The notes: generated by a model not told the origin, from the letters alone. 64,000 nucleotides of DNA from [Actinomadura] parvosata subsp. kistnae (GCF_900323885.1 NZ_OOHJ01000030.1:124001-188000); one strand, 5' to 3'. Positions 35,409 to 44,086 are shown, counted from the first letter of the stretch. Program-made: numbers and translations.

Positions 35409-35909
35409 CATGATGCGGTCGTACGGGGCATTGGCCTTCCAGCCGTACTCGGCGTCGCCGGTGACGACCTGCACGCCTGGGTACCCGGTGGCGATCAGGC
35501 AGGTGGCGGCCCTGCTGGTCACCTCAGGATCGATGTCCATGGTCGTGACGTGGCCGGTGGGTCCCACCAGCTCCGCCAGCAGCGACGCGAAGTATCCCCC
35601 TGATCCGACCTCCAGCACGCGCATCCCCGGCTGGATGTCGGCCTGGACGAGCTGCATGGCCTGGATGTCGGGCGAAGACATGGTGGAGATGAGCACGCCG
35701 TGCTCGTCGCGCTTCACCTCCACGGGCTCCACCGCGTAGGCGGCCTCCAGCGACACTTCGGGGGCGAAGAGGTGGCGGGGAGCCATACGGAGCGCGGCCT
35801 CGACCCGCACCGGGAGCGGGAAGCCCCATTCGGCGCAGGTGGCGGCCACGGCGGTCGCCATGTCGTTGCGCAGCGTGGCGGCCTTCTGGGCGTCGTTGTC
35901 GGTGGTCAC
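35409..35909 (-). pseudogene. FxLD-type / protein-isoaspartate-like methyltransferase, 3' part lost at the intron
   Basis: The 167 codons left encode the first part of a PCMT-like SAM methyltransferase: PRHLFAPEV, VLISTMSSPDIQAMQL, the SAM motif VLEVGSGGYFASLLAELVG and VVTGDAEYGWKANAPYDRI. The pattern matches methyltransferases of FxLD lanthipeptide clusters. Homology ends at PYDRIM, exactly where the intron GTGCG begins, and the rest is absent. The GTG at 35909 follows AGAGGGGATC. I saw no FxLD precursor peptide or lanthionine synthetase nearby, so only this piece of such a cluster remains. Confidence 0.68.
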
Positions 35910-35979
35910 GGGTTGATCCCCTCTTCGTGGTCGTGATGGGCAACTGGTCGATCGTGGTGGTTGTGGGATCGCCGCGGGA

Positions 35980-36294
35980 TTAGCCGCGCCGTCCCTCTCG
36001 CGCGAGGTAGGTGTCCGGCTCCGGGCGTTCCCCTCGGCCGCGATGGTCGGCATGATGCTGTTTGACCAGGGCGATGTAGGCGGCGAGGGCGATGGGGTAG
36101 CGGCCTCTGCCGGTCTCCTCGTAGCGGGCACCACCGACGTGGCGCAGGACGAAGAAGGTGCCGCCTCCGGAGGCGAACTCGTACATGCCGCAACACGAGG
36201 TGTGCGTGACCCGGAGCACCCCGCTCGGCCTGTACGGCTCCCATGTGAACGCGGGGTCGTCTTCAACCAACTCCCGTCGGTCGGCATTCGCCAT
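35980..36294 (-). CDS. Hypothetical protein, 104 residues
   Basis: The product has a compact central region, LRVTHTSCCGMYEFASGGGTFFVLR, and a helical, basic C-terminal part (YIALVKQHHADHR). GGAGAGAGCAGACG precedes the ATG at 36294. It lies between the methyltransferase remnant and another small gene on the same strand. I do not recognise the family. Codon use is typical for the genome and the gene seems real. Confidence 0.6.
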   Translation of the reverse strand: MANADRRELVEDDPAFTWEPYRPSGVLRVTHTSCCGMYEFASGGGTFFVLRHVGGARYEETGRGRYPIALAAYIALVKQHHADHRGRGERPEPDTYLAREGRRG

Positions 36295-36556
36295 CGTCTG
36301 CTCTCTCCGCCCTGGCCTGACTGTCTTGGACCGTGGAGGGGCAGTAACGATGGCGGTTGAGAGTTGGGGCTCGCAGCCCCCGGCGGCCAGGGGCTCCACC
36401 GTGGGACTGCGAGTTGTAGGCGGCGGGGGTTCCAACCGTGCTCTATCGAAACCCGCGCCGGAGTGCGCGGTCGGTCAGGCGTGAGTAGCCCTGGACCGGC
36501 CGCGCCAAGACGCGGCCTAACACCCCCGACGGCCTGCTCGGCCACGTCTCGTTTCA

Positions 36557-36844
36557 TCACCCGCGCCCCCTCTGAGGGCTGGGAAGCACGCTTCTCCTAG
36601 AAAGGTGTGGTAGCCCTTCTGTCTGCCAGCCAGGCGGCGCCACGCCGTTCATGAGGTGCCAGAGCTCGTCCGGACTGTTCGCTTGGAGGATGATGCCGTG
36701 ATCGCATTCGCCCATGTAAATGGCGATGTGGCGGCGCCAGTAAGGGGAGTACATGAGGTAGAACCAGCCCCGGGCACGGCGCTGCAGTTCCGCCACCTGC
36801 CTCCTCGCTGCTTCCGCGGCGGGTTCGGCCTTGCCGGTCAACAT
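36557..36844 (-). CDS. Hypothetical protein, 95 residues
   Basis: The soluble product has an N-terminal helix rich in alanine, glutamate and arginine (AEAARRQVAELQRRARGW) followed by FYLMYSPYWRRHIAIYMGECDHGIILQANSPDELWHLMN. The second part looks like a small domain typical of actinobacterial genes near XRE/DUF regulators. GCAGGAGG before the ATG is strong evidence of translation. Function is unknown. Confidence 0.65.
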   Translation of the reverse strand: MLTGKAEPAAEAARRQVAELQRRARGWFYLMYSPYWRRHIAIYMGECDHGIILQANSPDELWHLMNGVAPPGWQTEGLPHLSRRSVLPSPQRGRG

Positions 36845-36884
36845 GGAATCCTCCTGCCGTACAGGGTGGTGCCGGATATCGCCG

Positions 36885-37727
36885 TCATTTGTCCTTGCGT
36901 TCCGCCATCACCATGAGGAAGTGCGGGGCATCGCGCAGAGGAGCACGTTCGCCCTCCTCCGGCATGAAGTCGATCGTCCGGACCACGCCTGGGTCCCGAA
37001 CGGAGAAGTCCCGCACGAGACCCATGACCTGGGACTCGCTGCGAACGTAGATCGGGACGCCGCCGTGCAGCTTCTCGTAGGCCGCTCGGCCTCGCTCGAC
37101 GTTGGCCGGGTCCAAGCCGTCCCCGGTCACGTGCGTCAGAACGACCAGGCTCCGGGGCGCGAGACGGGCGCGCAAGGCGAACCTGAGGTCGGTGCACTCT
37201 TCGTCGGTCAGGAAGTGCAGCACCGCGCCCAGGATGACCACGACGGGCTTGCTCAGCCAGAGATGCGAGCCCATGGCGTCGAGCACCTTGGCGCTCTGAC
37301 GCAGGTCCTGCTGCACCACGCTGATACCGGGTCCGCGCAGTAGTGCCCGGCAGGTGGTGACAACCAGTTGGTCGGAGTCCAGGGCGAGCCAGCGCACGTC
37401 AGGATTCACGCCGGCGGCGACGTCGTACAGGTCCGGCAAGCCGAGAGCGTCCATGCCTTGAACGGGCTTGCCGCATCCCAAGTCGGCGAACTGGGTGTAG
37501 CCCCGGCCCGCGAGATGGCGGACAACCCGGACCAACGCGGCGGCGTTCTCCTGGGCCACCTCGTCGACCTTCTCGTGGATCGTCCTTCGGAGCTCGTCCA
37601 CGGCTTCGCGGTCACGGGCGAACGCCTCCTTGCCCGCTCCGCGCAGCGCGGCGTAGGTACGGGCGGGAACGGCCTTGGCCGGGTTGAAGCTGTCACCGGG
37701 TGGCGGCGTGAGAGGGGTGTCGGTCAT
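36885..37727 (-). CDS. SAM-dependent methyltransferase, actinobacterial DUF574-like family
   Basis: The 280-residue protein matches the S-adenosylmethionine methyltransferase family common in streptomycetes. Visible are FNPAKAVPARTYAALRG near the start, the glycine motif FADLGCGKPV around residue 85, VRWLALDSDQLV, VVILGAVLHFLTDEE and VLTHVTGDG. The target is unknown. I chose the ATG at 37727; one 15 codons upstream would overlap the kinase-like gene. It follows that gene closely on the same strand. Confidence 0.78.
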   Translation of the reverse strand: MTDTPLTPPPGDSFNPAKAVPARTYAALRGAGKEAFARDREAVDELRRTIHEKVDEVAQENAAALVRVVRHLAGRGYTQFADLGCGKPVQGMDALGLPDLYDVAAGVNPDVRWLALDSDQLVVTTCRALLRGPGISVVQQDLRQSAKVLDAMGSHLWLSKPVVVILGAVLHFLTDEECTDLRFALRARLAPRSLVVLTHVTGDGLDPANVERGRAAYEKLHGGVPIYVRSESQVMGLVRDFSVRDPGVVRTIDFMPEEGERAPLRDAPHFLMVMAERKDK

Positions 37728-37765
37728 GAGGATCTCGCCTGTTTCCGGGGAAGAGGGGGAGATGG

Positions 37766-38431
37766 TCACCATGCGGCCGTCTTCGGTGGTTGATCGTCCG
37801 ATACGGCGAAGAACGCCCTGAGCCTGTTCCTGATCGTGACGGCGATCTGGTGGGCATCCGTGCCGACATCGACGCGTAGGACGTCGTATCCGGCCTGGAT
37901 GAGCCGGTCACACGCCTGCCGGTAGAAGTGCGCCTCAGCATGGCTGGATCGGGGAGTCAGCTGGAACCGGTTGTGCGCTCCGCGCTCCGCCAGCCGTGCG
38001 GCGATCAGCTCGGGCGGGCCCTCCAGGACCACCGCTAAGTCCGGGCGTTCGGCAAGGGAGTTCACGCTCCACAGGAAGACCGGGTCCACTCCGTCGAACC
38101 GCTGCATGACCAGGGCCGAAGGCACGTACCTGTCGCAGAGGACGACCTCGCCGGCGTCCAGGTGGGGCTGGATCTCGGTCTCAAGGTGGTGGTAACGGTC
38201 GGCGGCGTACAGACACGCCAGCGCGGGGCCGGTGATGGTCTCGGTCATCTCGCGGGCAATCTTCCCGAGCACGCCGTTGGACGGTTCGGCGGTGGTGTGA
38301 ACGTGCTCGCCATCGGCCACCAGAAGCTGGGAGAGGTGGGCGACGATGGTCGACTTCCCGGCGCCCGAGGGCCCGTCGATGCTCACGAACAAGCCGCGTC
38401 GATGGTCAGAAAAGGGTCGGAGCTGCGTCAT
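37766..38431 (-). CDS. Thymidylate kinase-like P-loop nucleotide kinase
   Basis: The 221-residue product has a Walker A motif, SIDGPSGAGKST, near residue 20 and a DRY motif in LCDRYVPSALVMQ. LAVVLEGPPELIAARLAERG and a lid-like arginine region follow, which is the layout of dTMP kinases. It differs enough from housekeeping Tmk that the substrate is uncertain. Its first codons overlap the end of the exonuclease gene. A nucleotide kinase, an exonuclease and a radical SAM enzyme in one overlapping set suggests nucleotide or nucleic acid processing. Confidence 0.78.
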   Translation of the reverse strand: MTQLRPFSDHRRGLFVSIDGPSGAGKSTIVAHLSQLLVADGEHVHTTAEPSNGVLGKIAREMTETITGPALACLYAADRYHHLETEIQPHLDAGEVVLCDRYVPSALVMQRFDGVDPVFLWSVNSLAERPDLAVVLEGPPELIAARLAERGAHNRFQLTPRSSHAEAHFYRQACDRLIQAGYDVLRVDVGTDAHQIAVTIRNRLRAFFAVSDDQPPKTAAW

Positions 38432-39011
38432 CGGGCGATCCTTCGCAAGAGGTCGTCTTCGCGTCGTTCAGGAGGTCGGCCAGCTCCGCACCGTCAGCGA
38501 GATGAGCGAGCAGGCGGGCACAGGCGAGAGCGTCGTAGGCCGCGCGGTGCGGCTTCGAGCCGGCGGGCATGTCCGTGGCGAGCTTGAGCTCCTCGGCGAG
38601 CAAGCTCAGCTTGTACGAGGACCGGCCGGGCAACCTGTGCCGGGCCAGCTTCAGCGTGTCGATGACGATGGCGGGCTGGAACCCGCGCAGTTCCCGCGTC
38701 AGCACGCCGAGGTCCACGTGGGCGTTGTGCGCCACGAAGATGGTGTCCTCCAGGATGGCGCCGATCTCCGCGGCATATTCGGCGGCCGGCGGAGCAGACG
38801 CCACCTGCTCGTTGGAGATGCCGTGAATGCGGCGGGCCAGCGGAGTGATGGGGCTGGGTGGCTTGACCAGCCAGGTCAGTGGAGCTCCGATGACGCCGTC
38901 GTCGATCAGCACGATGGCCAGCTCCACCAGGTCGGGAGGGCGCTGCCCGTTACCCTCGACGTCCGCGACCGCGTAGCGGAACGCTGTCCATGGGGCGTTC
39001 TGGTCAGCCAT
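38406..39011 (-). CDS. DEDDh-type 3'-5' exonuclease (DnaQ-like)
   Basis: The 201-residue protein shows the exonuclease motifs in order: Exo I as VADVEGNG (D-x-E), Exo II in FVAHNAHVDLGVL (N-x3-D) and Exo III in HRAAYDALACARLL (H-x4-D). It should remove nucleotides from 3' ends of DNA or RNA. The ATG at 39011 overlaps the radical SAM gene end by 8 nt. It is a standalone domain without polymerase or helicase parts. Confidence 0.84.
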   Translation of the reverse strand: MADQNAPWTAFRYAVADVEGNGQRPPDLVELAIVLIDDGVIGAPLTWLVKPPSPITPLARRIHGISNEQVASAPPAAEYAAEIGAILEDTIFVAHNAHVDLGVLTRELRGFQPAIVIDTLKLARHRLPGRSSYKLSLLAEELKLATDMPAGSKPHRAAYDALACARLLAHLADGAELADLLNDAKTTSCEGSPDDAAPTLF

Positions 39012-40170
39012 TCGCGCTCTCCCATCCGAGGTCGGCTCGGCCGTGTCGCCGCTGGTGATGCGGGTGGGCGGCGTCATGGATCTGGAAGGCGAGCCGGTGC
39101 TGGAGGTAGTACCGCGGCTGCTCGGACGGGAGGCCCTCCACCTGGGCCGCCCGTTCCGTGACTTCGGTGACGTGCATGTGGGCCGCGTCGGGCAGGCCGG
39201 CGGCGGCCTCGTGGAGCTGGGCCGCGGTGGGGACCTGGTGCGCTCGGGCACACATGTTCAGTTGAGCGGCCGGACAGATGTCGCAGAGCTCGTAGATGCC
39301 GTAGTGGCCGTTGTAGTCCGGCAGACCGTGGACGTACGAGACAGCGCACGAGGTCTTCCTGAACAACGGCGGCGCGCCGGACGGCCGGCGCTCGAAGCGC
39401 GCGAGGATGCGTCTCTCCAGCGTCTCAGGGACGATCTTGCGGCGGGCGGTCTCCTGGTAGGGCTCGGGCAGGCCGTTGGCGCGGTAATAGTCCGCGATCT
39501 CGTCCCGGTAGAACAGACCGGTGAACACCGTGGCATCGGCCCACCCGGACAGAACCGCGGCCCGCGCCAGATGAGCGGTGGTGTCGTTCAGTCCGGGCAC
39601 CAAGGGCCGCCAGTAGAAGATCGTCCGGTACCGGCGCGCGGCGTGGGTCGTGGCGAGCCGCATGGAGTTCACGACGGTCTGCGCGGGGTGCGGCTCGATC
39701 CTCTTGTCGCCGATCCCCGAGTACGTGAACAGCAGCGTCACCTTCAGGTGCCGTAGCGCGTTCAGCCGCTCGCAATCGCTGGCATTCATGCGAGCACGGG
39801 TGATCACGAGCACGTGGTTGGTGAGTTCGCGGCTGTCGAGGTCCTCCAGTACGGCGAACAGGTGCTCGCGGACGCCCGGCAGGAACGGGTCGGTGGCCCG
39901 GTTGAAGACCTGCAGCGGGGTGTCGTGCGGCCGGAAGTACCGGTGGCTGACGAGCTGTTCGACCGCCTCGGCGTCGCTCATCAGGGCCTGAGGCAGACGG
40001 GCGTCCCAGAGCCCGTAGGTGTGGCGGATGCAGTACGCGCAGCCGAGCGGGCAGCCCTGGATGTGATTGAGGGACAACCCGGACTTGCGGTATTCGACGA
40101 CGTCACGAGCGCGCTCGGGCAGCGCCGCCACGGCCTCGGCAGGCAGCAGAGGGACGTAACGTGCGCTCAT
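39004..40170 (-). CDS. Radical SAM protein, spore photoproduct lyase-like
   Basis: The 388-residue protein carries the radical SAM motif C-x3-C-x2-C in GCPLGCAYCIRH near residue 43, followed by TDPFLPG, TRARMNASDCERL and LLFTYSGIGDKRIEPHP, as in the spore-photoproduct-lyase-like branch. A second cysteine group near the C-terminus (ELCDICPAAQLNMC) may hold another iron-sulfur cluster. It probably uses a 5'-deoxyadenosyl radical on a nucleic acid or nucleotide. The overlap with the exonuclease points to a shared job. The exact reaction is unknown. Confidence 0.8.
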   Translation of the reverse strand: MSARYVPLLPAEAVAALPERARDVVEYRKSGLSLNHIQGCPLGCAYCIRHTYGLWDARLPQALMSDAEAVEQLVSHRYFRPHDTPLQVFNRATDPFLPGVREHLFAVLEDLDSRELTNHVLVITRARMNASDCERLNALRHLKVTLLFTYSGIGDKRIEPHPAQTVVNSMRLATTHAARRYRTIFYWRPLVPGLNDTTAHLARAAVLSGWADATVFTGLFYRDEIADYYRANGLPEPYQETARRKIVPETLERRILARFERRPSGAPPLFRKTSCAVSYVHGLPDYNGHYGIYELCDICPAAQLNMCARAHQVPTAAQLHEAAAGLPDAAHMHVTEVTERAAQVEGLPSEQPRYYLQHRLAFQIHDAAHPHHQRRHGRADLGWESANG

Positions 40171-40298
40171 GAGCTGCCTCCCACGGGTACGGGCTGAGGT
40201 GTCGCCGTGAGCGTGGCATGAGGCTGACGAGAGGGCCTAGCAAGTTTCTCGGAGTTTCAGCAACTCCCTCCGAATCCGAGAAGCCGAGAAACTTGGCG

Positions 40299-41171
40299 CT
40301 ACTCCTCGGGCTCGGTTTCGTCGGCCGGCAACAACCGCGACAGGTCCTCCATGACGTTCGTGATCAGGGCCCTGGCGGCTTGTCCGTAGGACGCCATCCC
40401 GGCCAGAGAGCGGAACACCCGGGCGTACTGCTCGATCTCCGGCGGCTGGGCGAGATGGAGCTCGGCGGTGAACGTCTCGACCATGACGAGGTCGTTGTCG
40501 AAGATCCAGAACCCATGCTTGGGGGCCGTCACATAGGCGGTGCCGAAGCCGATGACGCCGAGCCGGACGTTCGGCAGGGTCGAAGCGGCCACCAGCCGGT
40601 CGAGCTGCGGCACCATCACTTCAGGTGCACACAGCCGGTACCGCAGGGCGGCTTCGGTGACCACGAACTGGAAGCGTTTGCCCGGGTCGTAAAGGATCTG
40701 CTGGCGCGTCATGCGCGCCTGCAGGGCTTCCTCGATGTCGTTCGGCAGATTGTGCATGGCGATCGCTTCGGCCATGCGCGCACGGGCGTACTCCGCGGTC
40801 TGCAGCAGCCCGGGGATGTAGACCGGCTCGAAGACACGCAGCAGGCCGGCACGCCGTTCGGCATCGCCCCACTCGTTCTGGTGGTGGCTCATGCCTCCCC
40901 GCAGGACCCGCTGCCACTCGGCGTGACGCGATTCGAGGGTATGGAGCGAGGCCAGTAAGGCGAGCCGCTCTTCCTCGGTAGCGCCCGTCGCCTCGGCCCA
41001 CGAACCGATGTCGGCGTCGCTGGGCGTCTGCCTGCCGGTCTCCAGCTTCGACACCTTCGAGTGCGGCCATGCGAGTAGCTCCGCGAGCTGACGGCCGGTC
41101 AAGCCGGCGGCGTTCCGCAGCTCGCGGAGCCTGGCCCCAAGTGCTTGCCGGGCCTGATGGACGCTGGTCAC
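40299..41171 (-). CDS. XRE-family regulator with DUF5753
   Basis: The 290-residue protein has an N-terminal helix-turn-helix (LGARLRELRNAAGLTGRQLAELLAWPHSKVSKLETGRQTP, about residues 8-50). The DUF5753 domain follows with FEPVYIPGLLQTAEYARA, MTRQQIL, FVVTEAALRY and LVMVETFTAEL. This family pairs with small DUF proteins to control development or secondary metabolism in actinomycetes. The GTG at 41171 lies 10 nt after the upstream stop, with AGGTAAGAATCGGGG before it; an ATG 10 codons further up is possible. It lies upstream of the radical SAM set and may regulate it. Confidence 0.85.
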   Translation of the reverse strand: MTSVHQARQALGARLRELRNAAGLTGRQLAELLAWPHSKVSKLETGRQTPSDADIGSWAEATGATEEERLALLASLHTLESRHAEWQRVLRGGMSHHQNEWGDAERRAGLLRVFEPVYIPGLLQTAEYARARMAEAIAMHNLPNDIEEALQARMTRQQILYDPGKRFQFVVTEAALRYRLCAPEVMVPQLDRLVAASTLPNVRLGVIGFGTAYVTAPKHGFWIFDNDLVMVETFTAELHLAQPPEIEQYARVFRSLAGMASYGQAARALITNVMEDLSRLLPADETEPEE

Positions 41172-41181
41172 GCCCCGATTC

Positions 41182-41718
41182 TTACCTGATCTTGTAGTCA
41201 TCCGGCAGTCGTGCCACGAACTCTTCACGTGAGAAGGAACGGTGAACGGCGTCGTCCAGCGCGGCGGCGCACTCCACGACCACGGCGGGATCGGTGATGA
41301 TCTCCGCGCCGAGGAGCTGGTCGTCGTCCGTGAAGTGCAGCAGCGCGACCCGGGACGAGTCGAACACCCAGAAGTCCCGCTCCGGAAGGCCGGCGGCCTG
41401 ACTGCGGTCGAGGTACCGGATGTCCTCACCGGCCGCCACGGTGTGGCGTGAGAGGTCGAGCCCGAACCTGCTGTAGTCGCTGAGCGGCAGCGAGACGACC
41501 CGGACGCGCTGGAAGATCTTGCCTTCCTCGGTTGCCTTGCCGACGATGCCCAGCCAGTTCTGGAACCAGGCCAGGTCTTCCGGCTCACCCTCCAGGAAGC
41601 GACGCAACGGTTCGCGTTCACTGGGCGAGTCGTACCGCTCTCGGGTCTCCAGCCTGCGGGCGGTGTGAGCGAACGTACGGAAGAGGTCTACGAACGCCGG
41701 CCCGCTGATCAGGGTCAA
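41182..41718 (-). CDS. DUF6879 family protein
   Basis: The 178-residue product has FVDLFRTFAHTARRLETRERY at the start, FLEGEPEDLAWFQNWL, RVVSLPLSDYSRFGLDL, GEDIRYLDR and DFWVFDSSRVALLHF, the pattern of DUF6879. Such genes sit beside XRE/DUF5753 regulators in many actinomycetes. The function is unknown, probably an accessory or antitoxin-like partner of the regulator. The ATG overlaps the end of the upstream small gene as ATGA. Confidence 0.8.
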   Translation of the reverse strand: MTLISGPAFVDLFRTFAHTARRLETRERYDSPSEREPLRRFLEGEPEDLAWFQNWLGIVGKATEEGKIFQRVRVVSLPLSDYSRFGLDLSRHTVAAGEDIRYLDRSQAAGLPERDFWVFDSSRVALLHFTDDDQLLGAEIITDPAVVVECAAALDDAVHRSFSREEFVARLPDDYKIR

Positions 41719-41975
41719 AGCGCCTCCTGGCCTTCTGTGGAGGTGGCGCGCTGACGGTTGTTCCGAGGGTCGTTGGTCAGCGGCTCGTCCGCGAACCGGA
41801 GGATGTCCCGCGTGATCTCCACCACTGTCTCGCCGTCCGGGATCTCACCGATGTCGGAGAGGGCCTGAGGGTCGGTGACGATGTAGCCCTGGACGAGGAT
41901 GGTGCCCCGATCGGTGGCGAAGAGCGTCGGAGAGCCGCCCTCTCCTGACCCTGATCCCAGATACTTGACCCTCAT
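41715..41975 (-). CDS. Small acidic protein heading the XRE-DUF6879 operon
   Basis: The 86-residue product starts MRVKYLGSGSGEGGSPTLFATDRGT, followed by VQGYIVTDPQAL and ETVVEITRDILRFA, and is rich in acidic residues. GGAGCGGGACACG precedes the ATG at 41975. Similar small proteins are common just upstream of DUF6879 genes. It completes a three-gene overlapping unit with the XRE regulator, resembling small regulatory triads of streptomycetes. Confidence 0.72.
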   Translation of the reverse strand: MRVKYLGSGSGEGGSPTLFATDRGTILVQGYIVTDPQALSDIGEIPDGETVVEITRDILRFADEPLTNDPRNNRQRATSTEGQEAL

Positions 41976-42268
41976 CGTGTCCCGCTCCTTCGAGAAGCTT
42001 TCAGGAAGTTTCTCCACGAGAAGACACCGGTTCGTTGTGATGGTCAAGCCTCCCAACCAGCTTGATCTAGCTCGCACTTTCCACAGGCGGTGGATGCAGG
42101 GTCAGCACAGATTGCCTACAAACCACTGGCGTGCGGGACAGTGACTGTCAGCCAAGGACAATTCAGACTGCGGCCGGGTCGTCAAGGATGCCCTGCCCGG
42201 TACGACGCCTTCTCCATGCGATCGATGGACTTCCGTTCGCTTCATTTATCGAATATCGTCGATTTACG

Positions 42269-42604
42269 ATGAACGAGGAGAAAGTGCCTCTGCCGCGCGC
42301 GGACGCGGAGGAGTACGCGAGTTGGTTCAGGGCCCTGGCCGACGCCACTCGGATCCAGATCGTGTCGCTGCTGGCGCGGCGGCGGGCACCGATGAGCGTG
42401 GGCGAGATCGTGGCTGCGTCCGGGGTTGGGCAGTCCACCGTCTCACACCATTTGAAGATCCTGGCCGAGGTGCGATTCGTGCTGGTCGAGCGGCAGGGCA
42501 CCTCCAGCCTGTACCGGATCAACGAGAACTGCGTGAGTTGTTTCCCGACCGCCGCCGACGTGGTCATGGGCAATCCCGTGCCGTCCGCGCCCACGTGCGA
42601 GTGA
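42269..42604 (+). CDS. arsR: ArsR/SmtB-type repressor
   Basis: The 111-residue winged-helix repressor has FRALADATRIQIVSLLARR, the recognition helix region SGVGQSTVSHHLKIL and LVERQGTSSLYRIN. A CVSCFP near the C-terminus may form the metalloid site. It should release DNA when arsenite binds and so induce arsM-arsN just downstream (12 nt). The ATG at 42269 lies in an AT-rich, partly palindromic stretch (ATCGAATATCGTCGAT) that may be its own operator. Confidence 0.85.
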   Translation: MNEEKVPLPRADAEEYASWFRALADATRIQIVSLLARRRAPMSVGEIVAASGVGQSTVSHHLKILAEVRFVLVERQGTSSLYRINENCVSCFPTAADVVMGNPVPSAPTCE

Positions 42605-42616
42605 AGGAGCGTCGCT

Positions 42617-43846
42617 ATGGCGCACGAAGAGATCATCGACCATTACTCAGCTCTGGCCCGTGCCGCGAGCGCCGGCCGGGTCGTCACCGACTGCGGGCAG
42701 GACGCGTTCGATCAGGGTTGCTTCGGCGCGGTCGATTATGACGAGCTCGGCGTGCTGCCCGATGGAGCCGTGCGGGCCAGCCTGGGTTGCGGCAACCCGG
42801 TGGCCATCGCTGAGCTGCGTACGGGGGAGACGGTGCTCGACCTCGGCTCGGGCGGTGGCATTGACGTGCTGCTGTCGGCGCGACGCGTCGGACCAGAGGG
42901 CTGGGTGTACGGGGTGGACGCCAGTGCGGACATGCTGGAGCTGGCCCGGCGTAATGCCGATCAGGTCGGCGCACGCAACGTGGAGTTCCTGCACGGCACC
43001 ATCGAGCGGGTGCCGCTGCCGGATCGGTCGATAGACGTGGTGATCTCCAATTGCGTGATCAACCTGTCCAGTGACAAGGCCGCGGTGCTGGCCGAGGTGT
43101 TCCGGGTGCTGCGGCCTGGCGGCCGGTTCGGCGTCAGCGACGTGGTGGTCGACGGCGAGCCGGACGAGGCCCGAAGGGCGGCGGTCGAGCAGCGCATCGG
43201 CTGCGCGGCCGGGGCGCTGTCGACGAGCGAATACCGTGCGCTGCTGGCCGGGGCTGGCCTCACTGGCCTGCGCATCACGCTGACCGCCGATCACGGCGAC
43301 GGCGTGCACTCGGCAATTGTTCAGGCCGCCAAGCCCGTCGCCGGGCCTGGCGTGGAGATCCGGCCGATGCGCGAAGACGACGCCGATCAGGTGCTGGCCA
43401 TCTACCAGGCCGGGCTGGACACAGGCCAAGCCAGCTTCGAGACCGCCACCCCGAGCTGGGAGGCATTCACCGCGGCCCGGCTACCCGGGTTGCGTTACGT
43501 GGCCTGCGACACCGGCACGGGACGAGTGCTGGGCTGGGTGGCCGCCTCGGCGGTCTCGTCCCGGTGCGTGTACGCCGGGGTGGTCGAGCACAGCATCTAC
43601 ATTCACCCAGGCTGCCAGGCCCAGGGCATCGGCCGGGCGCTGCTGACCGCGTTCATCGCCGCCAGCGAGGACGCGAGCGTCTGGACGATCCAGTCCGGCG
43701 TCTTCGGCGAGAATACCGCCAGCCTGGCCCTGCACCAGGCGCTCGGGTTCCGGGTCGTCGGCACCCGCGAACGCCTCGGCTGCCACCGGGGCGTCTGGCG
43801 GGACGTGCTGCTGATCGAGCGCCGCAGCGCCGTGACCGGAATCTGA
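42617..43846 (+). CDS. arsM: ArsM-ArsN fusion: arsenite methyltransferase plus GNAT acetyltransferase
   Basis: The 409-residue protein has two domains. Residues 1-240 are ArsM, with SAM motif VLDLGSGGGIDVLLSARRVG and the conserved cysteines in SLGCGNP, ISNCVINLS and QRIGCAAG. Residues 248-405 are a GNAT domain close to phosphinothricin/arsinothricin acetyltransferases (ArsN1): IRPMREDDADQVLAIY, HSIYIHPGCQAQGIGRALL, ENTASLALHQALGFRVVGTRERLG. ArsM methylates trivalent arsenic. ArsN-type enzymes acetylate the organoarsenical antibiotic arsinothricin or glufosinate. Both activities in one protein would handle inorganic and organic arsenicals. It follows arsR closely and ends before a clear terminator. 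Confidence 0.87.
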   Translation: MAHEEIIDHYSALARAASAGRVVTDCGQDAFDQGCFGAVDYDELGVLPDGAVRASLGCGNPVAIAELRTGETVLDLGSGGGIDVLLSARRVGPEGWVYGVDASADMLELARRNADQVGARNVEFLHGTIERVPLPDRSIDVVISNCVINLSSDKAAVLAEVFRVLRPGGRFGVSDVVVDGEPDEARRAAVEQRIGCAAGALSTSEYRALLAGAGLTGLRITLTADHGDGVHSAIVQAAKPVAGPGVEIRPMREDDADQVLAIYQAGLDTGQASFETATPSWEAFTAARLPGLRYVACDTGTGRVLGWVAASAVSSRCVYAGVVEHSIYIHPGCQAQGIGRALLTAFIAASEDASVWTIQSGVFGENTASLALHQALGFRVVGTRERLGCHRGVWRDVLLIERRSAVTGI

Positions 43847-44014
43847 GCTGCGGCCCGGGAACACGGATGGCCGCAAGGTGGTTACACATCCCGTGACCGG
43901 TGTGCCCAGTGTCCCCGGGCCTCACCTATCGCCTTCGCGGACTACCGTTCGGCTGGAGCCGCGTTGTGCCTTTCGCCGAGAGGCGACACGCACACCGGTA
44001 CGCACACGTTGAGA

Positions 44015-44047
44015 CTGAGGCCCCTCTGCAAGTCGGTGGGGCCTCAG
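44015..44047 (+). terminator. Hairpin downstream of arsM-arsN
   Basis: CTGAGGCCCC and GGGGCCTCAG form a perfect 10-bp stem with a 13-nt loop, followed by CCATCTTCT. It lies about 170 nt after the fusion gene and upstream of the next ars operon. Confidence 0.72.
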
Positions 44048-44086
44048 CCATCTTCTCCCTGGCTCCATGGATTTGATGTGTGTCAA

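Noticed and set aside
35409..37727. A complete FxLD lanthipeptide cluster
   Set aside because: Only a truncated methyltransferase was found. No precursor peptide with an FxLD motif and no lanthionine synthetase could be identified.
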